Origin: Pseudoalteromonas sp. MEBiC 03607
Lineage (GTDB): Bacteria > Pseudomonadota > Gammaproteobacteria > Enterobacterales > Alteromonadaceae
Assembly (NCBI RefSeq): GCF_004792295.1
Contig: NZ_SRRY01000002.1
Span: 620,001-684,000 of the forward strand
Direction of reading: 5' to 3'
Length of the DNA: 64,000 nt
The position numbers and the translations under genes are program-made. Each line of letters starts with the position of its first letter. Position 1 is the first letter of the stretch. Below, in pieces: positions 52,316 to 61,079 of the stretch. Below the pieces are notes generated by a model that worked only from the letters and a program-made list of their open reading frames with translations, was not told where the DNA came from and searched no databases.

Positions 52316-52747
52316 TTAATTGAGGTCACTATTTACTAAATCGAGTAATTCAATCAGTTGCAGTGCTTGTTGTTCGTTAATGCTTGGGAAGCGACAACGA
52401 ATTTGCGACGGTATATCGGCAGCTTGATCTTGCATTGCCTTGCCTTTGGCTTCGAGCTGCACGAGTCGTTTGCGTTTATCTTGGTTATCTTTGGTGATCG
52501 ACAACAATGCTTTGTCGCTCATTTTTTTTAAAATTTGCGTCATCGCACCGCCATCAATAGCGGTTTTTTCAAGTAATTCAGCAATGCTGATCTGATCTTT
52601 TTCCCACAGCGCCATCATCACGACGTATTGCGGGTAGGTTAAATCTAATTGATTAAGAGAATCTCGATACGCACGGGCAATCCCATTCGATGCCATATAT
52701 AAGCGATGGCATAGCTGGTTATCTAATTTTAGCTGTGGGTATTTCAT
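52316..52747 (-). CDS. ohrR: OhrR-type MarR repressor
   Basis: The 143-residue MarR-fold protein has the OhrR N-terminus L-D-N-Q-L-C13-H-R-L-Y-M-A-S, in which the reactive peroxide-sensing Cys is conserved, and L-D-L-T-Y-P-Q-Y-V-V-M-M-A-L-W. A winged HTH (I-S-I-A-E-L-L-E-K-T-A-I-D) follows. It is divergent from ohr with a repeated 16-bp operator between, so it most likely represses ohr until oxidised by organic hydroperoxides. Confidence 0.88.
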   Translation of the reverse strand: MKYPQLKLDNQLCHRLYMASNGIARAYRDSLNQLDLTYPQYVVMMALWEKDQISIAELLEKTAIDGGAMTQILKKMSDKALLSITKDNQDKRKRLVQLEAKGKAMQDQAADIPSQIRCRFPSINEQQALQLIELLDLVNSDLN

Positions 52748-52781
52748 ACTCGGTCCTCAAAATTCAATACGAGCATTTTAA

Positions 52782-52844
52782 TTTGCATACAAAGTATTTG
52801 CAATCCCGAAAAAGCTGATCTAATATATTTTGCATGCAAAGTAT
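52782..52844. promoter_or_regulatory. Two OhrR operator copies
   Basis: TTTGCATACAAAGTAT (52782-52797) and TTTGCATGCAAAGTAT (52829-52844) differ by one base and are 47 bp apart (start to start). The core TTTGCATGCAAA is a perfect palindrome. They span the ohrR/ohr divergent promoter region. Confidence 0.78.
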
Positions 52845-52870
52845 ATTTTCACTCAATTAGGAGAGTAATC

Positions 52871-53299
52871 ATGAAAGAACTACAAAGCGTCGCATACACA
52901 GCAAAAGCAACAGCAACAGGTGGCCGTGAAGGCACAGCAAAATCAGATGATGGCCGCTTAGATGTGGCACTATCAACTCCTAAGGGGTTAGGTGGTGATG
53001 ATGGTCAAGGTACAAACCCTGAGCAATTATTTGCAGCAGGTTACGCGGCTTGTTTTATCGGCGCATTAAAGTTAGTGGCTGGCCAAGCAAAAATTAAATT
53101 ACCGGCAGATACTCACATTAACTCTGAAGTATCAATTGGTCCTATCGAAGGTGGTTTTGGTATTGCTGTTAAGCTTGCGGTATCGGTGGGTGATCTTGAT
53201 AAAGACACCGCTCTTGAACTTGTTAATAAAGCGCACGAAGTATGCCCTTACTCAAACGCAACGCGCGGTAACATTGCTGTAGAGCTATCAGTTATCTAA
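52871..53299 (+). CDS. ohr: Organic hydroperoxide resistance protein
   Basis: The 142-residue OsmC/Ohr protein keeps both catalytic cysteines, C61 (G-Y-A-A-C-F-I-G) and C125 (H-E-V-C-P-Y-S-N-A-T-R-G-N), and N49-P-E-Q-L-F. It reduces organic hydroperoxides with thiol chemistry in the cytoplasm. AGGAG precedes the ATG. The divergent ohrR gene and the repeated operator indicate peroxide induction. A hairpin with a T tract follows. Confidence 0.95.
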   Translation: MKELQSVAYTAKATATGGREGTAKSDDGRLDVALSTPKGLGGDDGQGTNPEQLFAAGYAACFIGALKLVAGQAKIKLPADTHINSEVSIGPIEGGFGIAVKLAVSVGDLDKDTALELVNKAHEVCPYSNATRGNIAVELSVI

Positions 53300-53318
53300 T
53301 TGCTATTGATCAAATTAG

Positions 53319-53337
53319 GCCGTGCTTTATGCACGGC
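53319..53337. terminator. Hairpin terminator of ohr
   Basis: GCCGTGC (53319-53325) and GCACGGC (53331-53337) followed by six T. It overlaps the last codons of the converging GMC gene. Confidence 0.85.
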
Positions 53338-55066
53338 TTTTTTGTTTTTCAGCAATCGACTTTGCTAAATCGCCTGAACCCGTAAGCGCAGATACTAGGC
53401 CTTCGCGCGGCTCACTGAACACTATTGGCTTTATCTTACTGGCTCGGGCTGCATCGAATACCGGTATTTGGCTCATTGCGTATTCAGACAATGCGGTAAT
53501 GGTTAATGATGGGTTTACCCCTAAATTACCCGGTATGATTGAGCCGTCAATAACTCGTAGGTTTTGATAGCCGAACACTTCTCCAGAGCTATCAACTACG
53601 CCGTTAGAGGCATCAGTTCCCATGGCGACTCCACTCATTATATGTGCCGTCATCGGGGCACCAAAGAGCACTTCAGTTAAAGCAGAGCCTGGCACGCCAC
53701 CGAGTTTTTCGGCGTAGAGTTTGGTTGCTTCTTCTGCTTTTGGAAAACTAACGCTAAGCGGTGCATCATTCTCTTTTTGCACTGCAGTAATGCCGTTTTT
53801 AAATAACCGATACCATTTGCGTCGCCATTCAAGGTGAATAAACGCCTCGGATTTTTGCATCACCAAAAATAGAATCGAGCTGCGGGCTTTGCCTTTTGGC
53901 CGCAATACTTTGGCTGTTTTTATTGGATGGCGCAGTGTATTCACTAAAAACTTAGCGATACGCTTGAGGCCTTTTCCTGTCACCATAGGAACGTAAGGTA
54001 AATATAGCCATGTGCCATCGGCACCTTCCTTAAACCGGCAAATTTCAATATTGGTGTCTTTATCGACCGAAATAAATGAGCTGATCGCAACGCCATCATC
54101 AACTTTTTTAGTGGTATTGTTCGCGGTGGTGAGGGTTTCTGAATTTGTACGAATTTGCTGACCCAGCCAAGCTGAAATATTGGGCAATGTTTTGTCTTTA
54201 TCACGCATTTTTAAAAGCAAAGGCACGGTGCCCATGACCCCCGCGCTTAGCACAACACCACGTGTTGTTAGCGTATAAATATGGCTATTGCGATGACTGG
54301 TATCTTTAATCTTAATTTTGTATCCGGCGCTGCCATCTGCATTAAGCGGGGTGATTTTGATTACTTCAGAGCTTGGTCTTATCTCTACACCATTGCGCTC
54401 GGCAAAGTACAAATAGTTTTTCATCAAGGTGTTTTTGGCATTATGGCGACAACCAATCATGCAGCTACCGCAGTAATGGCAGGTATTTCGCCTTGGGCCA
54501 TCGCCGTTAAAGTAAGGGTCGGGTAGCTCTTTGTTATAGGCTTCGCCGGGCTTTGCAAAAAGCACCCCGGTGTTCACGGTTTTGAACGAGTCACCTTGAT
54601 CCATCTGCTCAGCAATCTCTTTAAGGGTGTGATCGGCAACATTGGTATAGGTATTTTTGGCACTGCCTAACATGCGCTGTGCAAGGCCATAGTAGGGCAT
54701 TAGGCTTTCTTTCCAGTCTGATTTTATGCGTGTCCAAGCTGGAGATTGAAACACCTCATCATCAGGAATAAGGTGCACATTGGCATAAATTTGTGAGCCA
54801 CCGCCAACACCCACACCATGCAGCACAGTGACTTTGCTGGTAAACGAAAATTGAATGCAGCCTTTTAAGCCAATTTCTGGTTGCCACATATAATTTTTGA
54901 TATCTAGGTTGGTCTTTGGAAATTCTTTATCGTCTCGGCGAAGGCCTTTTTCAAGTACTAAAACCCGGTTACCTTTTTCGCTTAGGCGTAGCGCACTCAC
55001 TGAGCCACCAAACCCAGAGCCTATAATTATTTGGTCAAAATCAAATGTGTCTTGCTTCATGGTCAT
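53327..55066 (-). CDS. GMC-family oxidoreductase (cholesterol-oxidase-like) with Cys cluster motif
   Basis: The 579-residue flavoprotein has I-I-I-G-S-G-F-G-G-S-V-S-A near the N-terminus and the C-terminal GMC block G-N-L-G-V-N-P-S-L-T-I-T-A. Between them is C-H-Y-C-G-S-C-M-I-G-C-R-H-N-A-K-N-T, a four-Cys motif seen in a subgroup of cholesterol-oxidase-like GMC proteins and able in principle to bind a metal or Fe-S cluster. It oxidises an alcohol or sterol-like substrate. The first two codons each have an ATG (55066, 55060); neither has a good ribosome site. Confidence 0.88.
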   Translation of the reverse strand: MTMKQDTFDFDQIIIGSGFGGSVSALRLSEKGNRVLVLEKGLRRDDKEFPKTNLDIKNYMWQPEIGLKGCIQFSFTSKVTVLHGVGVGGGSQIYANVHLIPDDEVFQSPAWTRIKSDWKESLMPYYGLAQRMLGSAKNTYTNVADHTLKEIAEQMDQGDSFKTVNTGVLFAKPGEAYNKELPDPYFNGDGPRRNTCHYCGSCMIGCRHNAKNTLMKNYLYFAERNGVEIRPSSEVIKITPLNADGSAGYKIKIKDTSHRNSHIYTLTTRGVVLSAGVMGTVPLLLKMRDKDKTLPNISAWLGQQIRTNSETLTTANNTTKKVDDGVAISSFISVDKDTNIEICRFKEGADGTWLYLPYVPMVTGKGLKRIAKFLVNTLRHPIKTAKVLRPKGKARSSILFLVMQKSEAFIHLEWRRKWYRLFKNGITAVQKENDAPLSVSFPKAEEATKLYAEKLGGVPGSALTEVLFGAPMTAHIMSGVAMGTDASNGVVDSSGEVFGYQNLRVIDGSIIPGNLGVNPSLTITALSEYAMSQIPVFDAARASKIKPIVFSEPREGLVSALTGSGDLAKSIAEKQKSRA

Positions 55067-55484
55067 CGCTTGTTGATATTTATTATTATAATTAACTCGT
55101 TACAAAATACGCTGTAAATTAGCTGCTTATCTATTGTGATTTGGGATGTACTTATTAGTAATATAGAAGCTTGTCGGTTGTTTGTCTTAGAACAAGTAAT
55201 AAAGAAACGCAATTTATCAATTATTTTAGTGCTCAGCAGCGCTTACTCGCTATATGTTAAGCCATCTAATTAAATAGTTTGTCATGCTTTGTACGCCGTT
55301 AATCTAAATAAACCGAATCATAACAAAGCTATAAATTTCAATTGCATGCTAGCAAAATTCTGTTGTCGAACAGGGCATTTTCAATAAATTACTTAAAAAT
55401 AATGCTTTACTCCTTTTTTGGGCTGTAAAATTAGTTAAATAGTCTAAACTATTAGCAAACCTACAATAAAAACAGGACATTTCG
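55067..55484. other. Intergenic region upstream of a chemoreceptor
   Basis: 418 bp separating divergent genes. It is AT-rich with no credible gene, strong hairpin or palindrome seen. It presumably carries both promoters. Confidence 0.5.
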
Positions 55485-57608
55485 ATGCGGCAGTTAGCAT
55501 TAGCGAAAAAGTTATTATGGCTCACAGTAGGCAGTATTTTTATTACTGTGTTTGTTTTATCGAGTGTTTTATGGTGGCAGTTGTCAAACAGCAACCAGCA
55601 GTTAGCTGCACAATCAGAAAAGCTGATTGTTGCTGAAGTTGAAGACAAACTAGCCTCCAATGCTGCCGCATATGGTGAACAAGTTGCTGGATTTATTAAC
55701 GAAGCATATCGAGTGCCTTATTCATTTGCCGCAATCTTAGGTGATCATGATGCAGCAAGTACTTTAACTCGCGATGCGGTGGTTGAGTTGAATCGCTCAC
55801 TACTTAAAAAAAATACCATTCTTTCATCTATTTATTCGCAGTTTGAAGCAAATGCGTTTGATGGCCGTGATGCTAATTTTATTAGTGGTTATGATCACTC
55901 TGTGGCGGGTGTTGGTACTTTAGAAATCTATTTCACACGCAATCGAGATGGCGCCATTGAGCAACAAGTCGTAGATGATGCGGCTGAAAAATATGTCGAT
56001 ACACTTAATGAATTTGGTCAGCGAGAAGCTGAGTGGTACCTGTGTGTAAAAGACACCAAAGTACCCTGCATAATGGAACCTTACCTATACGAAATCACCC
56101 CAGGGTATTCAGAAATGATGACCTCTTTAACTGTGCCAATTCTTCGTGATAATGAATTTATTGGTGTTGCTGGTGTTGATTTAACTTTGCCTGTATTTCA
56201 AAGCATGACCGAAAAATTGTCAAAAGAGCTATATAATGGTAAAGCCCGAGTCACCTTATTAAGCTCACTTGATTTAGTGGTTGGTAGTAGCCATTACAAA
56301 GATAAGCTAGGCAGACCGCTAAAAGAGGCAGTGGCTAAAAGCACTTTAGACAATTACGTTAAAGCTAAAAATCAAAGTGGTGTATTTAAAGTCGGTGATG
56401 AATATTTAGTTAATTACCCAATCACCATTAAGCTTGCTAAAACCCAGTGGAACTTATTGATTCAAGTACCAGCTGAGCTTGCTCTTGAGGGCCCTCATGC
56501 GCTGGCAAATAGCATGAGTGAAAACGCCAATACGTTAGGCGGCTTAATCTTGGTGACGGGTATTATTATTGCTGGTGCAGCCTTTGTTATCATGACCTTA
56601 GTGATCCGCACCATCGTGGCACCATTACAACAAATTCAACAGCGTGTTGATAACCTTGCTAGTGCTGAAGGCGACCTAACCCAAACCCTGCATGTTGATA
56701 CCCATGCTGAATTAATAGCACTAGCAACAGGTTTTAATGCGTTTCTTGCTAAATTGCGTGACTTAATTGGTGAGCTTAAAAATGTATCGACGCAAACCAA
56801 GGAGCAAGCCCACATGGCAACCAGTGTTGCTGTTGATACTAAACATAATGTACAAGCGCAATTTCAAGAAATTGAAAGCGTGGTGACCGCAATGAACGAA
56901 ATGAGTGCAACAGCACTTGAGGTTGCAAGGGCTTCTGAACAATCGGCGCAACAAGCTGACGAAATAAATAGTTTAGTGGTTAGTAGTGAAAAAAGTTTGT
57001 CTTCAGCTGTAACACAAGTTAAGACTATGTCAGATGAAATAAAAGAAGCAAACAAAGCGGTCGAAAAGGTTGCAGCGCGCAGTAATGACATAACTCAGAT
57101 ATTAGATGTGATCAGAACCATAGCAGAGCAAACCAATTTGCTTGCCCTCAATGCTGCTATAGAAGCTGCAAGAGCTGGTGAGCAAGGACGTGGATTTGCC
57201 GTGGTCGCCGACGAAGTTCGTGCGCTTGCTTCAAAAACACGTTCATCAACCGATGACATCAGCGGTCTAATCGACAGCTTACAGCTTGAAGTAGGCAACG
57301 CTTCTAAAGTGATTGAACAAGGTGTTGTGCGTGCACAAACCGCGGTAGATGAAACCTCCGTTGCCTTTGATGCGCTTCATGAGGTGGTTGTTAAGGTGGA
57401 CGAAATTACGCAACAAATTACCCATATTGCAACAGCCGCTGAAGAGCAAAGCTCTGTAACCGAAGAGATTAATAGGAATCTTACTTTAATCTCAGATGCT
57501 GCATCGCAATTAGCAGAGTTATCAACGCAGGCTGGAGACGGCAGTCAAACGCTTAATGCCCTTGTTGCACAGCAAGATGATGAGCTGAATAAATTAAAGA
57601 CGAAATAG
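55485..57608 (+). CDS. Methyl-accepting chemotaxis protein with double Cache sensor
   Basis: The 707-residue receptor has helix 1 (about 10-30), a long periplasmic region (about 35-350) with a double-Cache pattern ([27 protein letters not shown]), helix 2 (about 355-378), HAMP, and the MCP hairpin with tip [18 protein letters not shown]. dCache_1 domains bind amino acids and related ligands; the ligand is not known. Confidence 0.93.
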   Translation: MRQLALAKKLLWLTVGSIFITVFVLSSVLWWQLSNSNQQLAAQSEKLIVAEVEDKLASNAAAYGEQVAGFINEAYRVPYSFAAILGDHDAASTLTRDAVVELNRSLLKKNTILSSIYSQFEANAFDGRDANFISGYDHSVAGVGTLEIYFTRNRDGAIEQQVVDDAAEKYVDTLNEFGQREAEWYLCVKDTKVPCIMEPYLYEITPGYSEMMTSLTVPILRDNEFIGVAGVDLTLPVFQSMTEKLSKELYNGKARVTLLSSLDLVVGSSHYKDKLGRPLKEAVAKSTLDNYVKAKNQSGVFKVGDEYLVNYPITIKLAKTQWNLLIQVPAELALEGPHALANSMSENANTLGGLILVTGIIIAGAAFVIMTLVIRTIVAPLQQIQQRVDNLASAEGDLTQTLHVDTHAELIALATGFNAFLAKLRDLIGELKNVSTQTKEQAHMATSVAVDTKHNVQAQFQEIESVVTAMNEMSATALEVARASEQSAQQADEINSLVVSSEKSLSSAVTQVKTMSDEIKEANKAVEKVAARSNDITQILDVIRTIAEQTNLLALNAAIEAARAGEQGRGFAVVADEVRALASKTRSSTDDISGLIDSLQLEVGNASKVIEQGVVRAQTAVDETSVAFDALHEVVVKVDEITQQITHIATAAEEQSSVTEEINRNLTLISDAASQLAELSTQAGDGSQTLNALVAQQDDELNKLKTK

Positions 57609-58065
57609 CTTTAAGCTGCTAGTTGCAAGAGTGAAGGGGCTAGTTACGAGGTGCTAGGTACGAGATAAAACGCGATGTGAAATCGATGTTACCTACTCGC
57701 ACCTCGCATCTCTAGACCTTGTTTCGCGCGCCAAGCAAGTGTGATGCCTGCATTCCCATACCTCATAGTTTACCTGTTTGCTATTCATACGATTTATTAG
57801 ACTAATAGTTAATGTGCTTGATTAATAGGCATTTATTAACAATTGCTGTATGTTGTCTAAATTATAAATTAAGGTAAGTTATTATATTTCAATTGGTTAA
57901 GAGAATTTTCTGTATTTTTAATACTATAAGAACGGCTTTTTTACAAATTCATACCCTACCTTTTGCCTAATCGTGTTTTTGGCCTGACTGCTTTACCCTA
58001 ACTGCATAATAAAAACTCACATAAAAAACTCACATAATTTTTCAAGATAGGCAGTAGGAGAACTC
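57609..58065. other. Intergenic region with a repeat copy
   Basis: 457 bp without a gene. The left part has the repeat at 57657-57714 and flanking TACGAG units; the right part is AT-rich and should hold the promoter of the DUF3360 gene. Confidence 0.5.
57657..57714. repeat. Dispersed repeat matching 51102-51160
   Basis: Aligns with the right half of the REP-like element: TACGAGA, ATAAAACGCGATGT, AAATCG, then TACTCGCACCTC and ATCT are shared. Confidence 0.65.
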
Positions 58066-59583
58066 ATGAATACGAGGCAGCAATCAGCGTCAACAGCGCC
58101 TGCTGAGCAAGGATCGGATACTCATGCCGACCAGCAAAGCTATCAAGCTCTTCATAAACCCAGCAGTTATTTTTCGAGTCGCGACGAATACCTTGAACAC
58201 GAATTACAAATTATGCAGCCTAAGCGCTGGCGTCCTAATTTACCATTTCGTGATTACCGGTTTGAATTAGAAGACTCTATCCCTGCAATGGCAGGAACCA
58301 TAGGCAAGGTGGTCATGGTCGGTGCTATTGCTGCAACGTTTGCAGCGCCACTGGGCCTAGGTGAAGGTTTTATTCTAGAAAACGTGCGCTATGAGCTATT
58401 AATTGTATCGATCTTCATTTTATTATTTTCGGGCTTCTTTTTACCAACGGCAAATCTGGCGGGTACGCATGGGCCGCTTATTCCATTGATCCCGATTGTG
58501 GTTGCAGCGGGTGGTCACCCAATGGCCTTTGGTTTACTGATAGGGGCGTTTGGTCTGTTACTCGCGCTTAGTAAAGGGGGGAGTTTACTGGCGGGCTTAA
58601 CCAGCCGAGGAGTGTGTGGCGGTTTACTGCTCTACCTTGGTTTTATCGGCACGATTTCGCAGGTTAAAAAGCTGTTTGCATGGGCTGAAGGCATTGATAT
58701 GACCCATATCGCTTTTATTGTGATTTTATCGACTATCGTGTTGTATGCCTTACTTGAGCACTACAAAAAACGTTGGTTAGCTGTGCCATTAAGTTGCTTA
58801 CTTGGCGGTTTAATCGCATTTTTACTGGGGGCGCCGTTTGAGTTTAAAACAGCACCGGGCTTACCAAATATGAACCCAATGTATTGGTGGGGTGAAAACA
58901 CCGGTTGGATGCTGGGGTTACCAACTCTTGAGAGCTTTGTTGTGGTATTGCCATTCGCGGTGCTTGCGGTTGCTATGTGGTCACCTGACTTTTTAGGGCA
59001 TCAAGTATTCCAAAAAATCAGTTACCCAGAACGCACAGAAAAAGTGCAAATGAACATTGACGATACCATGTTTAGTGCTTCAATCCGTCAGACATTTGGT
59101 TCTTTGTTAGGCGGCTCTAACTTTACCTCATCATGGGGAACTTACATTGTGCCAGCAGCCATCGCTAAGCGACCCATTCCTGCAGGTGCGGTGTTAACGG
59201 CATTATTTTGTATCATTGCCAGTATTTGGGGCTACCCAATGGATTTAGCTATTTGGCAACCCGTGTTATGTGTCGCCTTGATTGTAGGTGTGTTTATCCC
59301 ACTTCTTGAAGCTGGCATGGAAATGACCCGCGAAGGTAAAACCACCCAATCGGCTGCTATTGTGGTGTTTTCATCGACTTTGGTGAATCCTGCATTTGGT
59401 TGGTCGTTAACGATGTTGCTCGACAACCTGGGCTTAATTGGTTGTAAAGAGCGAAGCTCTGAACTATCACCAATGAGCCGTTGGATCATTCCATTAATAA
59501 TGTTTGTAATTTTAACAAGCGTGATGGCGCTGGTGGGTATGCTGCCAGGGATCCCAGCATTAATGGCTGACTTTAGGCATTGA
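58066..59583 (+). CDS. DUF3360 family membrane protein (transporter-like)
   Basis: The 505-residue protein has a hydrophilic N-terminus of about 75 residues and then 11-12 hydrophobic helices. The sequence E-D-S-I-P-A-M-A-G-T-I-G-K and A-N-L-A-G-T-H-G-P-L-I-P-L-I-P near 130 fit DUF3360 and loosely recall NCS2/SulP transporters. No substrate is known. AGGAG lies 6 bp before the ATG. It is followed by a strong terminator. Confidence 0.78.
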   Translation: MNTRQQSASTAPAEQGSDTHADQQSYQALHKPSSYFSSRDEYLEHELQIMQPKRWRPNLPFRDYRFELEDSIPAMAGTIGKVVMVGAIAATFAAPLGLGEGFILENVRYELLIVSIFILLFSGFFLPTANLAGTHGPLIPLIPIVVAAGGHPMAFGLLIGAFGLLLALSKGGSLLAGLTSRGVCGGLLLYLGFIGTISQVKKLFAWAEGIDMTHIAFIVILSTIVLYALLEHYKKRWLAVPLSCLLGGLIAFLLGAPFEFKTAPGLPNMNPMYWWGENTGWMLGLPTLESFVVVLPFAVLAVAMWSPDFLGHQVFQKISYPERTEKVQMNIDDTMFSASIRQTFGSLLGGSNFTSSWGTYIVPAAIAKRPIPAGAVLTALFCIIASIWGYPMDLAIWQPVLCVALIVGVFIPLLEAGMEMTREGKTTQSAAIVVFSSTLVNPAFGWSLTMLLDNLGLIGCKERSSELSPMSRWIIPLIMFVILTSVMALVGMLPGIPALMADFRH

Positions 59584-59585
59584 TA

Positions 59586-59620
59586 AAAAAGGGTAAGGTG
59601 ATAAACGCCTTACCCTTTTT
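59586..59620. terminator. Bidirectional hairpin terminator
   Basis: AAAAAGGGTAAGG (59586-59598) and CCTTACCCTTTTT (59608-59620), a 13-bp stem between converging genes. Confidence 0.9.
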
Positions 59621-59628
59621 CAAAGCTG

Positions 59629-60153
59629 TTATTTAAACTTAACTGTTTTTTCGCTGCGGATGTAAGTTCGGGTATCTGGTTTTGTCCATTGACCTTTTTT
59701 AAGGTAAGAGGTCGACACCACAAAGCTGTTGTTTTTAAACTCGCTTGTCGATTTTACCTTAGTGATCCCCTCTTTGCTGCCTGTCACATTCTCATAAGCA
59801 ACAAATTGAGTAGGGCTAAGTACATTCATTGTGCCTTGGGTATAAAAACCTGCCGTAGTGAAGTAATAAAACACTAAAGATTGCTTTTTATTATCCCAAA
59901 AAATCATCGATTCACCACCATATTCACCTTCATTGATAGAATGAATGGTTTTAATAGCCGTGCCATTGAGCGCGCGTTGCCAGGTACTCACATCTTGCAC
60001 ACCAGGTTTACCTGCTGCGACATTAAAGTCAGACTGCCATGTGCCTAAGTAAGGCTCAAACACTTTTAGCTTGTCATCAAGTTGTTGCTCCGCCGCCAAA
60101 ACAGAAAGTGAACACAGGCAGATTGATAGTAAAAGTGATTTTAGGTATGCCAT
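59629..60153 (-). CDS. Secreted hypothetical protein (DUF1579-like)
   Basis: The 174-residue precursor has a signal peptide (cleavage near V-L-A-A-E). The mature part is beta-rich with Y-L-G-T-W-Q-S-D-F near 35, a lipocalin-like start found in DUF1579-type proteins, and N-G-T-A-I-K-T, M-I-F-W-D-N-K-K-Q-S. Function is unknown. It converges on the DUF3360 gene. Confidence 0.65.
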   Translation of the reverse strand: MAYLKSLLLSICLCSLSVLAAEQQLDDKLKVFEPYLGTWQSDFNVAAGKPGVQDVSTWQRALNGTAIKTIHSINEGEYGGESMIFWDNKKQSLVFYYFTTAGFYTQGTMNVLSPTQFVAYENVTGSKEGITKVKSTSEFKNNSFVVSTSYLKKGQWTKPDTRTYIRSEKTVKFK

Positions 60154-60205
60154 AATAGCGTCCCGATAAAATTAATTTGTTTTGCAAAGTATAGGTGATA
60201 ATTCG

Positions 60206-60565
60206 TTGATTAAGAAAACATTAATTACATTTTCATTGTTGTTTTTAGCGCTGTTATGGCTGGTATCGTGGCAACTTAATATTACCTACTTTATTGCAGG
60301 CACTTACAGCGTAGCGAGCTTAATAAGCTTTTTGGTATACGGCTGGGATAAACGTTTAGCGATGCAACATGGCGAGCATACAATAAGAGTACCTGAGCGA
60401 ACACTGCATATTTTAGGGTTAATCGGTGGTTGGCCAGGTTCATTAATTGCACAGCAATGGTTAAGACACAAATCCAAAAAACGCAGTTTTATTGCTGTGC
60501 TTTGGTTAACAATTATTGTTAATTGCGGTGCACTGTCGTCACTGTACTATTTGCAGTTAATTTAA
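60206..60565 (+). CDS. DUF1294 membrane protein
   Basis: The frame lacks an early ATG. A TTG at 60206 with AGGTGA 6 bp upstream is preferred over a TTG at 60182. The 119-residue protein has four hydrophobic stretches and the DUF1294 pattern: F-L-V-Y-G-W-D-K-R-L-A, R-V-P-E-R-T-L-H-I-L-G-L-I-G-G-W-P-G-S-L-I-A-Q and R-H-K-S-K-K-R-S-F. No function is known. Confidence 0.82.
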   Translation: MIKKTLITFSLLFLALLWLVSWQLNITYFIAGTYSVASLISFLVYGWDKRLAMQHGEHTIRVPERTLHILGLIGGWPGSLIAQQWLRHKSKKRSFIAVLWLTIIVNCGALSSLYYLQLI

Positions 60566-60577
60566 AAGAAGATCAAA

Positions 60578-60601
60578 AAAGGAAAGCCGCTGCTTTCCTT
60601 T
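60578..60601. terminator. Hairpin terminator
   Basis: AAAGGAAAGC (60578-60587) and GCTTTCCTTT (60592-60601), with A-rich and T-rich flanks, between converging genes. Confidence 0.8.
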
Positions 60602-60620
60602 GGTGGGAAGTAGTTTCATA

Positions 60621-60965
60621 TTATTGAGTAGCTTGATTAGACTCTATGCTTTTAAGATCTACAGTCAATATTGTTTTTTTATCTACAACAATCCACTTGC
60701 GATAGGTTAAATAACCAGGCTTGGTTACTTCAATATCGTATTTACCATCATTAAGTTCAATACCATCTTCGTAGACAGGTTTAATATTCATGATACGAAC
60801 ACGCGCATCGTTAGGTGTAGTAACGACCGTTAATGAAGTTACAGGCACTTCCTCTATCACTTCAGCTACAGGTTCTACAATAGTCTCTGGTTCTGGCGAA
60901 ACTTCTGTGGTTGATGAACAGCCTGCTAGTATCATCAGTGCACAGGCAAGACTTAATTTTTTCAT
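60621..60965 (-). CDS. PEGA-domain lipoprotein
   Basis: The 114-residue protein has a lipobox (M-I-L-A-G-C, Cys 16), a Pro/Glu/Val-rich linker and a PEGA-like domain (V-V-T-T-P-N-D-A-R-V-R-I ... G-K-Y-D-I-E-V-T-K-P-G-Y). PEGA domains are common near Ser/Thr kinases and in envelope proteins. The kinase gene begins on the same strand upstream, with the kinase stop 115 bp before this start, so a functional link is possible. Confidence 0.82.
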   Translation of the reverse strand: MKKLSLACALMILAGCSSTTEVSPEPETIVEPVAEVIEEVPVTSLTVVTTPNDARVRIMNIKPVYEDGIELNDGKYDIEVTKPGYLTYRKWIVVDKKTILTVDLKSIESNQATQ

Positions 60966-61079
60966 AATTACTCCATTAAATTACACTATTTATTAGACGT
61001 TAAAGAAAAAGAATGGCGTTCAAAAATTTATTTGTGCAAATTCGCTCTTCCCTGACGTTTGATTATTTAATCTTCTGAT

